Shown piece by piece: positions 11,561 to 21,653 of a DNA stretch of 64,000 bases. This DNA comes from Cylicocyclus nassatus. Taxonomy: Eukaryota; Nematoda; Chromadorea; Rhabditida; Strongylidae. The DNA lies in NCBI GenBank assembly GCA_958299035.1, contig CATQJL010000112.1, forward strand, positions 20,426,812 through 20,490,811, given 5' to 3'. The translations under genes were made by a program, and so were the position numbers. Within the stretch, counting starts at the first letter, position 1, and each line of letters begins with the position of its first letter. The notes under the pieces are model-generated. The model searched no databases. It was not told the DNA's origin and saw only the letters and a program-made list of their open reading frames with translations.

Positions 11561-12784
11561 AACAAACAATAAGTACAGCCTTTTTCAACCCTGCGTAGGC
11601 GTAACATTGCGAATGGAGCAGCGCGTCCGCACCGTCACTGGCTCAGTGAAAAAGAATTACAATGAAGCGACGCAGATTGCAAAGCAGAGCGAATCGCTGC
11701 AAAGTGGATCCCGCCAGTCCATTTTCCTCCTAAACTGAGTTGAAACTCACTGTATTATTGGCGATGCTGGCAGCAGTGCATTTCAATCTTCCGGCTGAAT
11801 TGCAGCAAACAAAAATAGTGTTATATCTAAAACTAAAAGAATCGCTTACAATATCATAATTCAAAGCGATTGAGACGTGGTGTGCAATGCTTAGACAATG
11901 AATGAAATCTATTTTTCAAAAAAAGGAGCATCTACTTTTACATAATCACCAGCTGTGCATTTTATTCGCAAAAGCTTTGATAACTCCAACTCGAAAAAAC
12001 AACTAACGCTGGTAAGGTCATATGTAAAAGTATCAACAATTATTTCTATCACTTATTAAGGTTTGTGCATTAGGGCATTTTCAATAAAGATAATGAAAAA
12101 GGCACTTTCTCCTATTTTAGACCTCGTCCTGTGCTATTTTCTTACAGAGCCTCAAAACTCGTCAGGTATTGTAAATCAAAACAAATTAGATTTTTTAACA
12201 TTGTTGGAAATAGTCGACGTTAGTAGTTGTAATAGTTGTAGTAAAAATAGTCAATGTTCATAGTTGCTTTGGATCAGTAGATCGCAAACTGATATTGGCA
12301 AAATAATTGGTGGTACTCTGTACTTTGGACCTATCTTCTTTCACCAAACTTCCATTCTGCGTCCTCTGATAATATTCTTAACATTCGATACATTTTCCTG
12401 CTCTGACGTTTGGTTCCTTCTAGAGTTTTTGCTTTGTCAAAACAATCATAAAGCCTGCTCTTTGATCACTCACTTGTTTTGTTAAAAAACATTTGTTCAG
12501 AAAGTCATTGATATATTCGTCTGGCTCGCAAATCGTATGCACTAACCTTAACATAAAATATTCCTTTTCAAATAACGAAATGGATCGCGACGCTTTTTCT
12601 CTCGTGTTGTTCAATTTTCATCAGGTGGAAGGCAGTAAAAATTGCATATGAGTTCCACAAATTTATGTCTTTCCATTTATGTTTTATGTTCTCTCTTCTC
12701 TAAACCTTGGATTTGGGAATGTGTTAGAAATTGTTATATTATATTATGCCAGTGCCAGGTTTGTACGGTAGAATTCTTTAGTGG
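11561..12784. other. no gene seen
   Basis: AT-rich anonymous DNA. The frames present (11439-11738, 12063-12485, 12420-12614) are short and overlapping, with no domain. Confidence 0.5.
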
Positions 12785-12826
12785 TTTTACGTTTCGATAA
12801 TATCGTCTTCGTCGGAGGCCTGAAAG
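12785..12826 (-). ncRNA. PLE hammerhead relic
   Basis: Minus strand CTTTCAGGCCTCCGACGAAG, then ACGATATTATCGAAACGTAA. The same order as the 10433 relic: stem I strand, core CCGACGA (U to C), GAAA, CGT. No PLE frame adjoins it. Confidence 0.45.
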
Positions 12827-12828
12827 TA

Positions 12829-12932
12829 CAATACCGCTCATAATTCGTCAAAAAAGTCGCCGGACTGCGGCGCACTCCGCCACACTCCGCCACAGTGCGC
12901 CGGAGTGTGGCAGAGTGCGCCGGAATGATCGT
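12829..12932 (+). mobile_element. half of a TA-flanked CAATACCGCTC palindromic MITE
   Basis: TA then CAATACCGCTCATAATTCGT, identical over about 35 bases to the left end of the intact element at 58418-58640, followed by the same CGGAGTGCGCC-type minisatellite. The right terminus is missing. Confidence 0.65.
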
Positions 12933-13013
12933 CAATTTAGCCATATCTCGCTTCAGAATGAACGAATTCTGAATCCGAGGACACCGTTCGATTCAGCTCG
13001 ACGAGACGCATCA

Positions 13014-13310
13014 TCTTATATATGAAGCTGAACGTCTGTTTGTCTGTTTGTCTGTACGTATGTTCCGAATAGAAAAATCCATTTCTGAACCGATTCGGAC
13101 CAAACTTGGCACACATACACTTCGGGGCCCCGGCGGGTGTCATAGGCCACTTTTCGTCATCGATCGATATCGATTTTATCGATTTTGTCGATTTTTTTGC
13201 AGAGTTCACCTACGGGGCTGGGAGTTTGCACAGGGGGGTAATCGAGCATGGGGATTCCGAATATAATATTAGTTCTCAGAATTATCGATTATTATTTTGG
13301 CTGAATTCAG
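13014..13310 (+). mobile_element. Helitron family H1, 5' part only
   Basis: TCTTATATATGAAGCTGAAC after an A, then CTGTTTGTCTG repeats, then ATTTCTGAACCGATTCGGAC and one ATCGATTTTATCGATTTTGT unit, as in the complete copy at 35457-36892. The 3' CTAG terminus is not found, so it is truncated. Confidence 0.7.
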
Positions 13311-13425
13311 TGTGCTGATAACAGTATTACCATTGATCTGTCCCTGATGACACATAGACAGTATACTATAGGAGTATAGTAGAGAGCCACTCTGATCGAA
13401 TGTTCTAAGATCTGCTCAAGATCAC

Positions 13426-13530
13426 AATACCGCGCACAGAATGTCAAAATTTCCGTGAACTTCGCGGAATTCCGGGATTTCCGCCAAAGTGCGCGATAAT
13501 CCGGGAAGTTCGCGACATTTCAGGATCCGC
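13426..13530 (+). mobile_element. decayed CAATACCGC palindromic MITE
   Basis: ACAATACCGCGCACAGAATG, then nested TTCCGGGA / GCGGAATTCCG palindromes, resembling the 58188-58326 element. The right end is not clear. Confidence 0.45.
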
Positions 13531-13556
13531 GAAACCATGCGAATCACGCAGAGTAC

Positions 13557-14175
13557 GCAACGCCATAACATCCTTCGAAATGTATATTCCGAATCCAGAA
13601 GCAGCATTGTGTTCAGATCGTCGAGGCAAATATTTTGATATACAGTATGCTCTCGATATTCCATTTCCAGTTTTTTCGAATTTTTTCTGTGGAGGTCTTT
13701 TCGCAAGGATGTAACGCAGCGTCTGTGTAACATAAAAGATTCCAGTAAGCAATGTTCGATAGTACTGTCCTCGTAGGTTATCGTGCGTTCAAGAGTAGCT
13801 GCAGACTGTCTCCCAAAAGAGATAGAAGCGTTGGTGAATTTTGGAAAAATCACGCGTTTCTAAATTCTACTCGCCGTAACTTCCTTCGGAATGAACAAAT
13901 TCTGAATCCGAAGAAAGCTTTGTGCTCAGTTCATCAAGGCAAGTCTTTCCATATACAGCATATCCTTGATATTCCGATTTCAATATTCTCAAGTCTTTCT
14001 GTAGACGTCTTTTTGTGAAGGTGCAAAGCAGCGCGCATTGCTCCTAGTAGACTCCAGCAAGGACCTTTCGATAGTACTTTTTCTGTAGATTACGTAGCGC
14101 TATAAAGTAGTCACAGGTATCTCTCCATAGGAGTTAGAAGGGCAGGTGAATTCTGGAAAAATCATGTCGTTCTAA
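13557..14175 (+). repeat. two diverged 310-bp tandem units
   Basis: Unit 1 (about 13557-13865) and unit 2 (about 13870-14175) share, in order, CTTCG(A/G)AATG..ATTC, the CGA/CATCAAGGCAA block, CTCGATATTCC / CTTGATATTCC, CTGT(G/A)GA(G/C)GTCTTTT, TTCGATAGTACT and GG(T)GAATT(T/C)TGGAAAAATCA. Divergence is substantial. Frames here do not persist between units. Confidence 0.65.
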
Positions 14176-15434
14176 ATTTTTCTCAACGTAACTCTAAAAT
14201 ATGAAGCTCTCTTGCTAAGCAGATGTGATTTTCGTAATCAGCAAGTCGGATAGCCCTTATAAGCAAGTTTTCCAAGATGTTCGAGTAATTTCATTTTTTC
14301 TCGTTTTACGCTCTGAAGCTGGCCGATGGAATTTGGTCAAAATGTTCATGCTCTTAAATTGTAAGGAAACTTCGCTTATAGAGGTTTTCGAACACGCTCT
14401 TTACGAAAATCGTGGTCTTTGAGGATTACAGGGTCTTTCTTGGAGAGATACGGTGAGGTGACTGTAACTGCATCACGAAGGCTCGTAAATTCGCCTCCAC
14501 CTCTCACGTGTCTGTTGAAGAACCTGCCTGCTTGCTTTACTAGTCAAAGTTACTAGGAGATGTGCTATCGAATGGCGCAAGACTCAGGCTCCAGTCTATA
14601 ATATTCGCCGAGTTACGAGCCTATGAAAACACGTTCTCATGAATTTTGCTCAAAATGTAAAGATCGCAAATTTCGTCGAAATTCCACCATGAGTGCTTGT
14701 ACAATACGCTGATCACATCTTTTCACATTCTTAATGGATCTTATTGTGAGATTTGGTGATTTGAGCTCTAGCCACAAAGCAGCTTTGATATCAATTGCTG
14801 AAGCACACGCAAGCACCATATTCAATGCAGTGGAGTTATTGAGCAAAGCGAACATAATATCCGCAATGCGAGTGTCATAGAAGCACTCACGGTGGAATTT
14901 CGACGAAATCTGCGATCTTTACATTTTGAGCAAAATTCATGGGAACGTGTTTTCATAGGCTCGTAACCCGGCGAATATTATAGACTGGAGTCTGAGTCTT
15001 GCGCCATTCGATAGCACATCTCCTAGTAACTTTGACTAGTAAAGCAAGCAGGCAGGTTCTTCAACAGACACGTGAGAGGTGGAGGCGAATTTACGAGCTT
15101 TCGTGATGCAATTACAGTCACGTCCCGTATCTCTCCAAGAAGACCCTGTAATCCTCAAAGACCACGATTTTCGTAAAGAAGTACTCTGCGTTGATACCAC
15201 TGCCTTACAATTTAAGAGCATGAACATTTTGACCAAATTCCATCGGCCAGCTTCAGAGAAACGAGAAAAAAAACGTAAAAGGAGAAAAATGAAATTACTC
15301 GAACATCTTGGAAAACTTGCTTATAAGGGCTATCCGACTTGCTGATTACGAAAATCACATCTGCTTAGCAAGAGAGCTTCATATTTTAGAGTTACGTTGA
15401 GAAAAATTTAGAACGACATGATTTTTCCAGAATT
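14146..15434. repeat. 1.3-kb imperfect palindrome, arms about 540 bp
   Basis: The left arm (14146-14695) reads, inverted, as the right arm (14886-15434); for example GAATTCTGGAAAAATCATGT at the left edge and its complement at the right edge. The arms differ by scattered substitutions and indels. In the right arm about 34 bases are replaced by primer-like sequence at 15180-15203. The right arm stops exactly where a second primer copy and the N gap begin. It may be a genuine foldback or an amplification chimera. Confidence 0.8.
15180..15203 (-). other. SMART primer sequence embedded without a gap
   Basis: AGTACTCTGCGTTGATACCA followed by CTGC is the reverse complement of the common SMART cDNA/PCR primer core (AAGCAGTGGTATCAACGCAG then AGTACT), minus its last two bases. 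In the mirror position of the palindrome (around 14363-14396) genomic sequence stands instead. Confidence 0.9.
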
Positions 15435-15960
15435 AGTACTCTGCGTTGATACCACTGCTTNNNNNNNNNNNNNNNNNNNNNNNNNNNNNNNNNNNNNNNN
15501 NNNNNNNNNNNNNNNNNNNNNNNNNNNNNNNNNNNNNNNNNNNNNNNNNNNNNNNNNNNNNNNNNNNNNNNNNNNNNNNNNNNNNNNNNNNNNNNNNNNN
15601 NNNNNNNNNNNNNNNNNNNNNNNNNNNNNNNNNNNNNNNNNNNNNNNNNNNNNNNNNNNNNNNNNNNNNNNNNNNNNNNNNNNNNNNNNNNNNNNNNNNN
15701 NNNNNNNNNNNNNNNNNNNNNNNNNNNNNNNNNNNNNNNNNNNNNNNNNNNNNNNNNNNNNNNNNNNNNNNNNNNNNNNNNNNNNNNNNNNNNNNNNNNN
15801 NNNNNNNNNNNNNNNNNNNNNNNNNNNNNNNNNNNNNNNNNNNNNNNNNNNNNNNNNNNNNNNNNNNNNNNNNNNNNNNNNNNNNNNNNNNNNNNNNNNN
15901 NNNNNNNNNNNNNNNNNNNNNNNNNNNNNNNNNNNNNNNNNNNNNNNNNNNNNNNNNNNN
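15435..15960. other. primer sequence followed by a 500-N assembly gap
   Basis: 15435-15460 is a full 26-base reverse-complemented SMART primer; 15461-15960 is exactly 500 N, a placeholder of unknown true length. Any reading frame across it is an artefact. Confidence 0.97.
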
Positions 15961-16130
15961 GCCAATTTTGAGCCACTTGTAACGTGACAAATATAGACTT
16001 TTAAACGCTCATAACTTCTCTCGGGAAGTCGCTCCACAGAAAAGGAAAGTAGATTTGGAATCAGCGTTTCAAGACCGTTACGACGATAGATCGTCCGGGT
16101 TAGCCGAGCTGACTTGGCAACTCTCCCTCG
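15961..16130. other. anonymous DNA after the gap
   Basis: No match elsewhere in the window and no feature. Its linkage to the left side depends on the scaffold join. Confidence 0.5.
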
Positions 16131-16885
16131 TTAGATTTACAGTATAGAGCGAATCGTCCATCTTTCTCCGTTACTGTAGGACTACGGTAGAAACTTGAAA
16201 GAGAGTTTTGGGACATTAAAGACCGTATTTTGCTTTTTTTGCCTATTTTATTATGGACCGTATACAGAAAGGAATCAAAACAGCCTGAAAACTTTTACAC
16301 TAGGCCAATTAGGTTTCTGATTCTAACTCTTGAAGGCAGCGGCTCGGCAGAATGTCAAATTTGGGATATCCATCGTTCTCGGTTCTCCTGGATGAGGTGA
16401 GTCCAAGGCTGTACTTTGCAGCTTAAAAAGATATCAATAACCCGCTTTTCCAGACGTGAAAAGCGTTAAGGGCGGACCGCGTAAGCCTGTCCTCAAATAA
16501 CGCTTTTTAGTCTGGAAAAGCGGGTTATTGATATCTTTTCAAGCTGCAAAGTATAGTCTTAGACTCAGCTCATCCAGGAGAACCGAGAACGATGAATATT
16601 CCAAATTTGACAAGCCGAGCCGCTGCCTTTAAGTTCCCAACTTATTATGATGCTTCATTGAAGAGCTATGCCAGGTAAGAGGCAGCGGCCATTTTTTCAG
16701 TGTTCCTAAAAGTGCGGTTACAACGTCTAGAAAGCTTCGCAATCTTGAGAATAATTGAGTATTGAACTCAGCGTCCCTAAAAACTCTATTACACATGTTT
16801 CCACATCTTTTTGGAAATTTTTGAAACGGCAGCTTTTTCCACAGTGACACCATATGTTCCAAGTTTCTACCGTAATCCAACAATG
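16131..16885 (-). mobile_element. internal part of the Tc-like element found at 47376-48055
   Basis: Read on the minus strand it follows 47530-47960 closely (TTTCTACCGTAATCC, ACATATGGTGTCACTGTGGA, AAAACAGCCTGAAAACTTTT), but the outer inverted ends are missing. A TTAA element (16334-16628) is inserted in it; the uninterrupted sequence is at about 47765-47790. Confidence 0.75.
16334..16628. mobile_element. TTAA-flanked AGGCAGC MITE (T1)
   Basis: Ends AGGCAGCGGCTCGG at the left and CCGAGCCGCTGCCT at the right. The flanks are TTGA and TTAA, a duplicated TTAA with one change. The interior is a nearly complete palindrome (AATAACCCGCTTTTCCAGAC and complement). Related ends occur at 51332-51874, 60231, 61377-61742 and 63954. 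Confidence 0.8.
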
Positions 16886-17601
16886 AAGAGCGGTCGCTAG
16901 CTTAGAGCTTCCAGGGAAAAACCCAACTCATGGCAGTTATCGGAAGAGCGTTGTTCCACCCATCATAAGAGAAAGAAAGCTCCAAAGCTCAAACAGAAAG
17001 TTGCGAATTTAACTCAACAATACACTGTGAGAAAAACGTTTATTTTGTAGCTTTGCTGGATTTGCCGCCACAATTCAGAAAATTAACACGATGACTGATG
17101 TTGTCTACACATATCAGAAGCCGTGTTCAAAAGCATGAAATAATGCAGTGAGACCGAAATGACACATCAAAACCACTTGAAGACAAAATCATAGATTTCT
17201 ATAAACACTTTTTTAAGTTTTCTCATTGCGAAGAGAGCCATTGTTGTCAGGTGAATATGCTTCAAAAGCTCAAAATTGTTGCGGTTTGCCAAGATTGGAT
17301 TTGATACAACCAAGATGGAGTGCCATACCCAAATGCCTTTTGAGGGCGCACACGAGCATAGAAGAAACACGAGAAACATTTGACAATCGCTCTAAAAGAA
17401 CTAAAGATGATTTTATTTTGAATTTTGATCAAAACTTGAGAGCATCTCCGAGTTTTGGCAAACTTATTTTTTCGTCCTCTGCGGCATCCTCCGAATGTCC
17501 TCTGTTTTTTGGATAAATGAAGGTTCTGCTTTTTAATGCCCGTTATGAGGATCATTACCAGAGTATATGGCTCCAAGCATCGAAGATATGCTGCGGATAA
17601 A

Positions 17602-17998
17602 CTCAGACAGTCGGTGCCGTAGCTCCGGAGGATAGTCGAAATCCGGCAGAGCCGCGGAGGACCCAATTGACCATTGAGAGCGGGGCGAGGGGGCGGTCCC
17701 TTCTTGTAGGTCACGGTGACGTCACAAGCAGGCGAATGGGACCCCTTTCCGGGACGCGCAAATCTCTGCTCCGGAGGTACGCCAGACTTGGGAGAGCCGG
17801 GAGTTGAGATTTGCGCTCCGCAGGTACGCCAGATTTGGGACACTTCCGGAGCAGAAAATGGGAGGACTCCGGAGCATAAATGGGAGGTCTCCGGAGCACA
17901 AAATGGGAGGGCCCTGGAGCACGAGTGGCAATTCCTCGCTGGGGAAACCCCGCGGCTCGGCCATTTCTGCTCCGGAAGTATGCCGTCGACTGTCTGAG
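17602..17998. mobile_element. CTCAGACAGTCG-ended MITE with minisatellite core
   Basis: Ends CTCAGACAGTCGGTGCCG and, inverted, CTCAGACAGTCGACGGCATA. The core repeats TCCGGAGCACAAAATGGGAG-like units. It is absent from arm 1, where the flanks meet near 8650-8690. The first ten bases resemble the ends of the 25052-25370 element (CTCAGACAATCG). Confidence 0.75.
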
Positions 17999-18317
17999 AA
18001 GCAGCTGTTATTCTGCCTCAAATCGAAGTTTCGCGGCTGAGCTATGTCATACACTTATTAAGCGCAAAAAATAATACAAAAATTCCAGCCGTTTTCATCA
18101 CTTCCTGTCAGTAATGCGATCATGCCATCGTTGGTTGAAGAGAAGATAATACGCAATATCGGTGAGATGTTATATAAATGTCACAAAACGCTGCACGAAT
18201 TTCTGAATTTGTAATGGGCATTCATTGTTCTGAAATCATTGGTGGACACTAAAACGGGATCTCATCCACTCTCATGCCAAGATATATAGAACATGGCGTG
18301 AGCGAATTCTTAGGGAA

Positions 18318-18530
18318 CGACCACAGGTTGCCGGCAACGGTTGTCGAGGTTGCTGAGGTTGCTGAAGTGCCGAGGTTTTGAGGTGCCGAAGTTGCAGGTC
18401 GTTGTAGGACCAGATGATAGCCTCCACGTTCCGCGCTCTCTCTAAGTTGTCTCTGACCCCGGCAACCTCGGCAATCTCGGCAACCTCAGCAACCTCGGCA
18501 ACCGTTGCCGGCAACCTACGGCCGTTCCCT
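18318..18530. repeat. GTTGCCG-rich palindrome (arm 2 copy)
   Basis: Begins GGTTGCCGGCAACGGTTGTC and ends with the complement before CTACGGCCG. Counterpart of 8148-8345. Confidence 0.75.
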
Positions 18531-18578
18531 TATTGATATTACTCGATATATGGTCGCCTTGAATGCAACTGAATTACC

Positions 18579-19111
18579 CTATTTTCCGGAGTATAAGCCG
18601 CATTTCTTTTCACCGCGCGCGGGCTGTAATGCGATGCCGTTCGCGATGCGCAAGCCGCATAAGCAGCAACTACTATCCATTTTGTCTGGTAATCTAATAC
18701 GGGCTTTCTGCTTTCTTCTTTCTTTGGTTTCTTCGCAAGTATATTTGTTTGTGACAAAATTCTCTACTTTCTCATTCAATCTTCAAGAATCCGCTGAACA
18801 ATAAAGGAACGTTCGAATACCAGTAGTAACATGGAATCGAGAGGTGATAAGCTTCAAAATGGTAAATCAGAATAAAGGAGCACAACTTCAGCACCAGTAA
18901 CATCATTGAAAAAAGGAAAGTACATTCAACCAGTAATATCGTTTAGGAAAGCCTAAACACCCTCAAAGTCATATGAAACAAGAAAAAAAGTGAAGACATG
19001 GCTATCCGTACTAGAACGCACCGAGTTTTCAATTTGCTATATAGCTCTTTTCAAAGGCGCTTTCGCGCCATTGTTCGCTGCGGCGAGTGCGGCTTATACT
19101 CCGGAAAATAG
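18579..19111. mobile_element. TIR element with TTCCGGAGTATAAGCCGC ends (arm 2 copy)
   Basis: Same ends and length class as 7546-8091, in inverted orientation; the terminal CTATTTTCCGGAGTATAAGC is seen at both ends. Frames within are not conserved with arm 1. Confidence 0.7.
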
Positions 19112-19613
19112 AGTATTTATGTATTTAGTGTTGCCTGCGATCAGTTTACACACAATCAGAAGTCTGGCTGACTGTCAATTTACTGACTGACAAGTTCATT
19201 AATCACTTTATTTCATCATACAAGTGCCCTCTTGTTTAATTCAAGTTATTCCGGTGGCGGCAGTAGTACCAAAGTCGGTTGCAACGATTTGAACACATTC
19301 CTTCCAATCCGCCTTGATGACAAAAATATTTTAAAGTGAGATTTGAATTTGCAACTTTCAGATTGCACATTCAAAGCTGGTTACTCATTGAGTTACGCTC
19401 AATTTCATGTGTGACTCCTTAGTTGTGTTGCAGTATGTGCTTAGTTTTGTCTCTCAGTATGAAACACTTGGTACTAGTTTAGATCCGGCTTGCTAAAGAC
19501 AAACCTGCGTATCTGTACCATTTTTCCCTCATTCCTTAGAATCAGAGACCGATATATGATAGCGTTTATTATCAATGATCGAGCTCATTGTAGCATTTGA
19601 GAACTCAGCGGGA

Positions 19614-19769
19614 TTATTGGAAGTGAACTGGAGGATAACCTGGGAATGGATTCCTTTTATGAACAGCACTGGCTACGGCAATCAATACAGCCTGAAAGTG
19701 TCGGGCATTACTCTACAGTTGCATGATAGCAAGTTGATTCACCACAACAAAAATTTTCCAGGCAAGCAT
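19614..19769 (-). pseudogene. small conserved ORF, unit B, with nonsense codon
   Basis: The minus-strand frame starts MLAWKIFVVVNQLAIMQL and then meets TAG at codon 19 (19713-19715), where the other copies have TGG (Trp). Beyond it the same frame continues to a TAA at 19614-19616 and keeps the HKRNPFPGYPP tail. The upstream region has TATATAA (near 19908) and a duplicated 41-base block (CACTGCCAGTTTCCCTCTTT twice) that is also seen in the 40 and 41.7 kb copies but not in those at 6.1, 43.5 and 46.6 kb. It is a recent-looking loss; stop read-through is not suggested by anything in the sequence. Confidence 0.55.
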
Positions 19770-20719
19770 TCTTTCGAAGCAGTTGGTTGTCTGAAAACAG
19801 AAAGTCAAAAATGCACAAAAATTTGGAAAACTCAAAGAGGGAAACTGGCAGTGTGCTCTAAGAAAAGTCAAAGAGGGAAACTGGCAGTGTGATGAGCTTG
19901 ACACACTTATATACGCAAACCATTAGTCGATAATGATGAAAATATTGAATCTCTCACTAGCTGCAATGGTTTTGCTGAATGCACCGAATTTCGAGTTGAG
20001 ATAATCGTTACGTCTTTTATTTTCACTTGAGAGCATTAAAGTGTATTTTGTCATTTCAATAAAAGCTTCGCTTCATAGTTGCCTTTCTATGTTTTTAGAT
20101 ACTATTTCCATTAGCGCAAGGTACAGGCACTAAACACTCAATATAGGCCACGTTTTGCTTTGAATATTTATGGAAATGCCAATTTGATTGTTTTATCTAT
20201 ACAAAGCTTTGCTGAAGCTGTTATCTGAACGAATGGGTTTCCAATACATTACCAGGACAAGTGATAGGTCCTAGCAGTTTGATTACATGATTACGACAGC
20301 AGCCAAATAAAGTCTGTGGAATACTGTCTAAAGTACATGATTGAAGTGAATATTAGTGAAAGCGAGTGTTTATATGTAAATTAAAATTTCTGAAAAATAC
20401 CCAAACTTGCCACTGTTTTTTTTAGATTCAGAAGTTTGTAATGAAGGTTGCCTTTTGCAGTGCATGGCCTATTTTTAGACTCGCTGAGTTTCTGAAGTTT
20501 GTATCAGTGGACATGTATTCCATCATTTGGACCCAATGTTCAAGATCATAGAAAAGGTGATTCGCACAAAGTTTTCACTGAGTTGGCAAAATAAAGTTGT
20601 TGTTGCTCCCAAGTGGAATTGAGAAGACATAGTGAAATATCTCAATTCGAAATTATGTGCGTTGAAGCGAAAAGGCTGCTCTTACACCTCTAACGCCACC
20701 AGTTTTGTTCTCTTTCCGA

Positions 20720-21125
20720 CGTTTTTATATAGTCTTGAGTGACTGATTTTAGACAACCAAGTGCTCTGAGGACATACTTGCTTGAAAATTTTCATTTGTG
20801 ATATATCTCACTGACATATAACTAAAAAGTGGTGCTCAACAATTCAGGTTTGCTGGTTGTTGTATTGGGTTCATATCTAACAATCCGTCAGGCCTCGGAC
20901 AGAATTCACGCGATCTGGTCGTCGCGATTTAATGGCGCGATTTCCCTTCATTTTCATTTCACGTTCAAAAATTTCGGGCTGGAAAAGTATCACAACCGAA
21001 ATGCAAGCTGGTCGGCATGCAATGAACTCGTAACAGTCTTGTGTCGATTGAATTGCGACGATCAAGTGTGTGAACTCTGCCCGAGGCCTTAGAGATCTAT
21101 CGCCTCAATGAGCTCGATCATGATA
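20720..21125 (+). pseudogene. divergent partner unit (arm 2)
   Basis: TTATATAG at about 20725, TGATTTTAGACAACCAAGTG resembling the acceptor of unit 1, then GCTTGAAAATTTTCATTTGT where unit 1 has GCTTGGAAAATTCTTGTTGT, and finally CAATGAGCTCGATCATGATA (21103-21122), matching the 3' region of unit 1. The ATG position reads ATA and no frame survives. A MITE (20891-21088) splits it. It points away from unit B, about 0.8 kb TATA to TATA. Confidence 0.45.
20891..21088. mobile_element. GGCCTCGG-ended MITE
   Basis: GGCCTCGGACAGAATTCACG at the left; the complement of GTGAACTCTGCCCGAGGCC at the right. The paralogous arm 1 sequence near 3340 lacks it. No clear target duplication. Confidence 0.65.
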
Positions 21126-21584
21126 GTGAGGAATTACTGAGTAACAGCATTCAGCGTTAAACGCAAAGAGTTGTCACCGGATAACGTTTTGTCAGATCGC
21201 CTTCTTCAGAGTCTAAAACGGTAATACGATTTGCAATCTATTCGACAACAGCTCTGCAGCAAAGTGAGCCAAGGGTCAAGACTCTCGCTCAGGGCAGCTG
21301 ACACGGGTCAAGCTGGATATGGTTTTGCGGGTTAGCATGCCGCTGTTTGCTAAAGTCTAGTCTTTATACCTCTGCTTACTAGCATGCCGGCAGTATGCCA
21401 CTCTCACGCCAAGGGCATGCCGTCAATACGTCGTCGACATGCCGGTGACACAGCGCGAGAGTTTCGAATCTGCCTCAAACAAACAAAAGCCTTGTTTACA
21501 AACAGAACGCAATTATATAACCTAAAATTTGTTATGTGGATGCGCCTTGGGGGGGGGGCGACACGAACTAGGTCCAAAACTTTG
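21126..21584. other. no gene seen; GCATGCC repeats
   Basis: GCATGCC words recur between 21334 and 21445, and there is a G-run at 21549-21557. No coding support. Confidence 0.45.
21176..21212 (-). ncRNA. divergent hammerhead-like PLE relic
   Basis: Minus strand CTCTGAAGAAGGCGATCTGA then CAAAACGTTATCC. The CUGANGA core is present, but the GAAA core reads CAAA and stem I is lost. No PLE frame adjoins; weak call. Confidence 0.3.
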
Positions 21585-21653
21585 TGAAAACTTATATGGA
21601 TGGGACTATATTACAGTGTTGCGACAGGGTCGAGCGGAGCCGGGCCCAGCTAG
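21585..21653 (+). mobile_element. Helitron H1 3' terminus
   Basis: GTCGAGCGGAGCCGGGCCCAG ends in CTAG just before T at 21654, as in the copies ending at 23848 (minus) and 36892. The body upstream is not recognisable as H1. Confidence 0.6.

Larger units (their letters stand above)
16880..20895 (-). repeat. arm 2 of the large inverted duplication
   Basis: Reverse complement of arm 1 (3335-9600) without arm 1's two mariner MITEs, Helitron and small foldback. It serves as an internal reference for each of those insertion sites. It contains the decayed small-ORF unit at 19614-19769 and the divergent partner at 20720-21125. Confidence 0.85.

Noticed and set aside
15392..16037. Five long reading frames across the first gap (and three across 43779-44438)
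   Set aside because: They consist of N translated as X, plus primer sequence; not coding.
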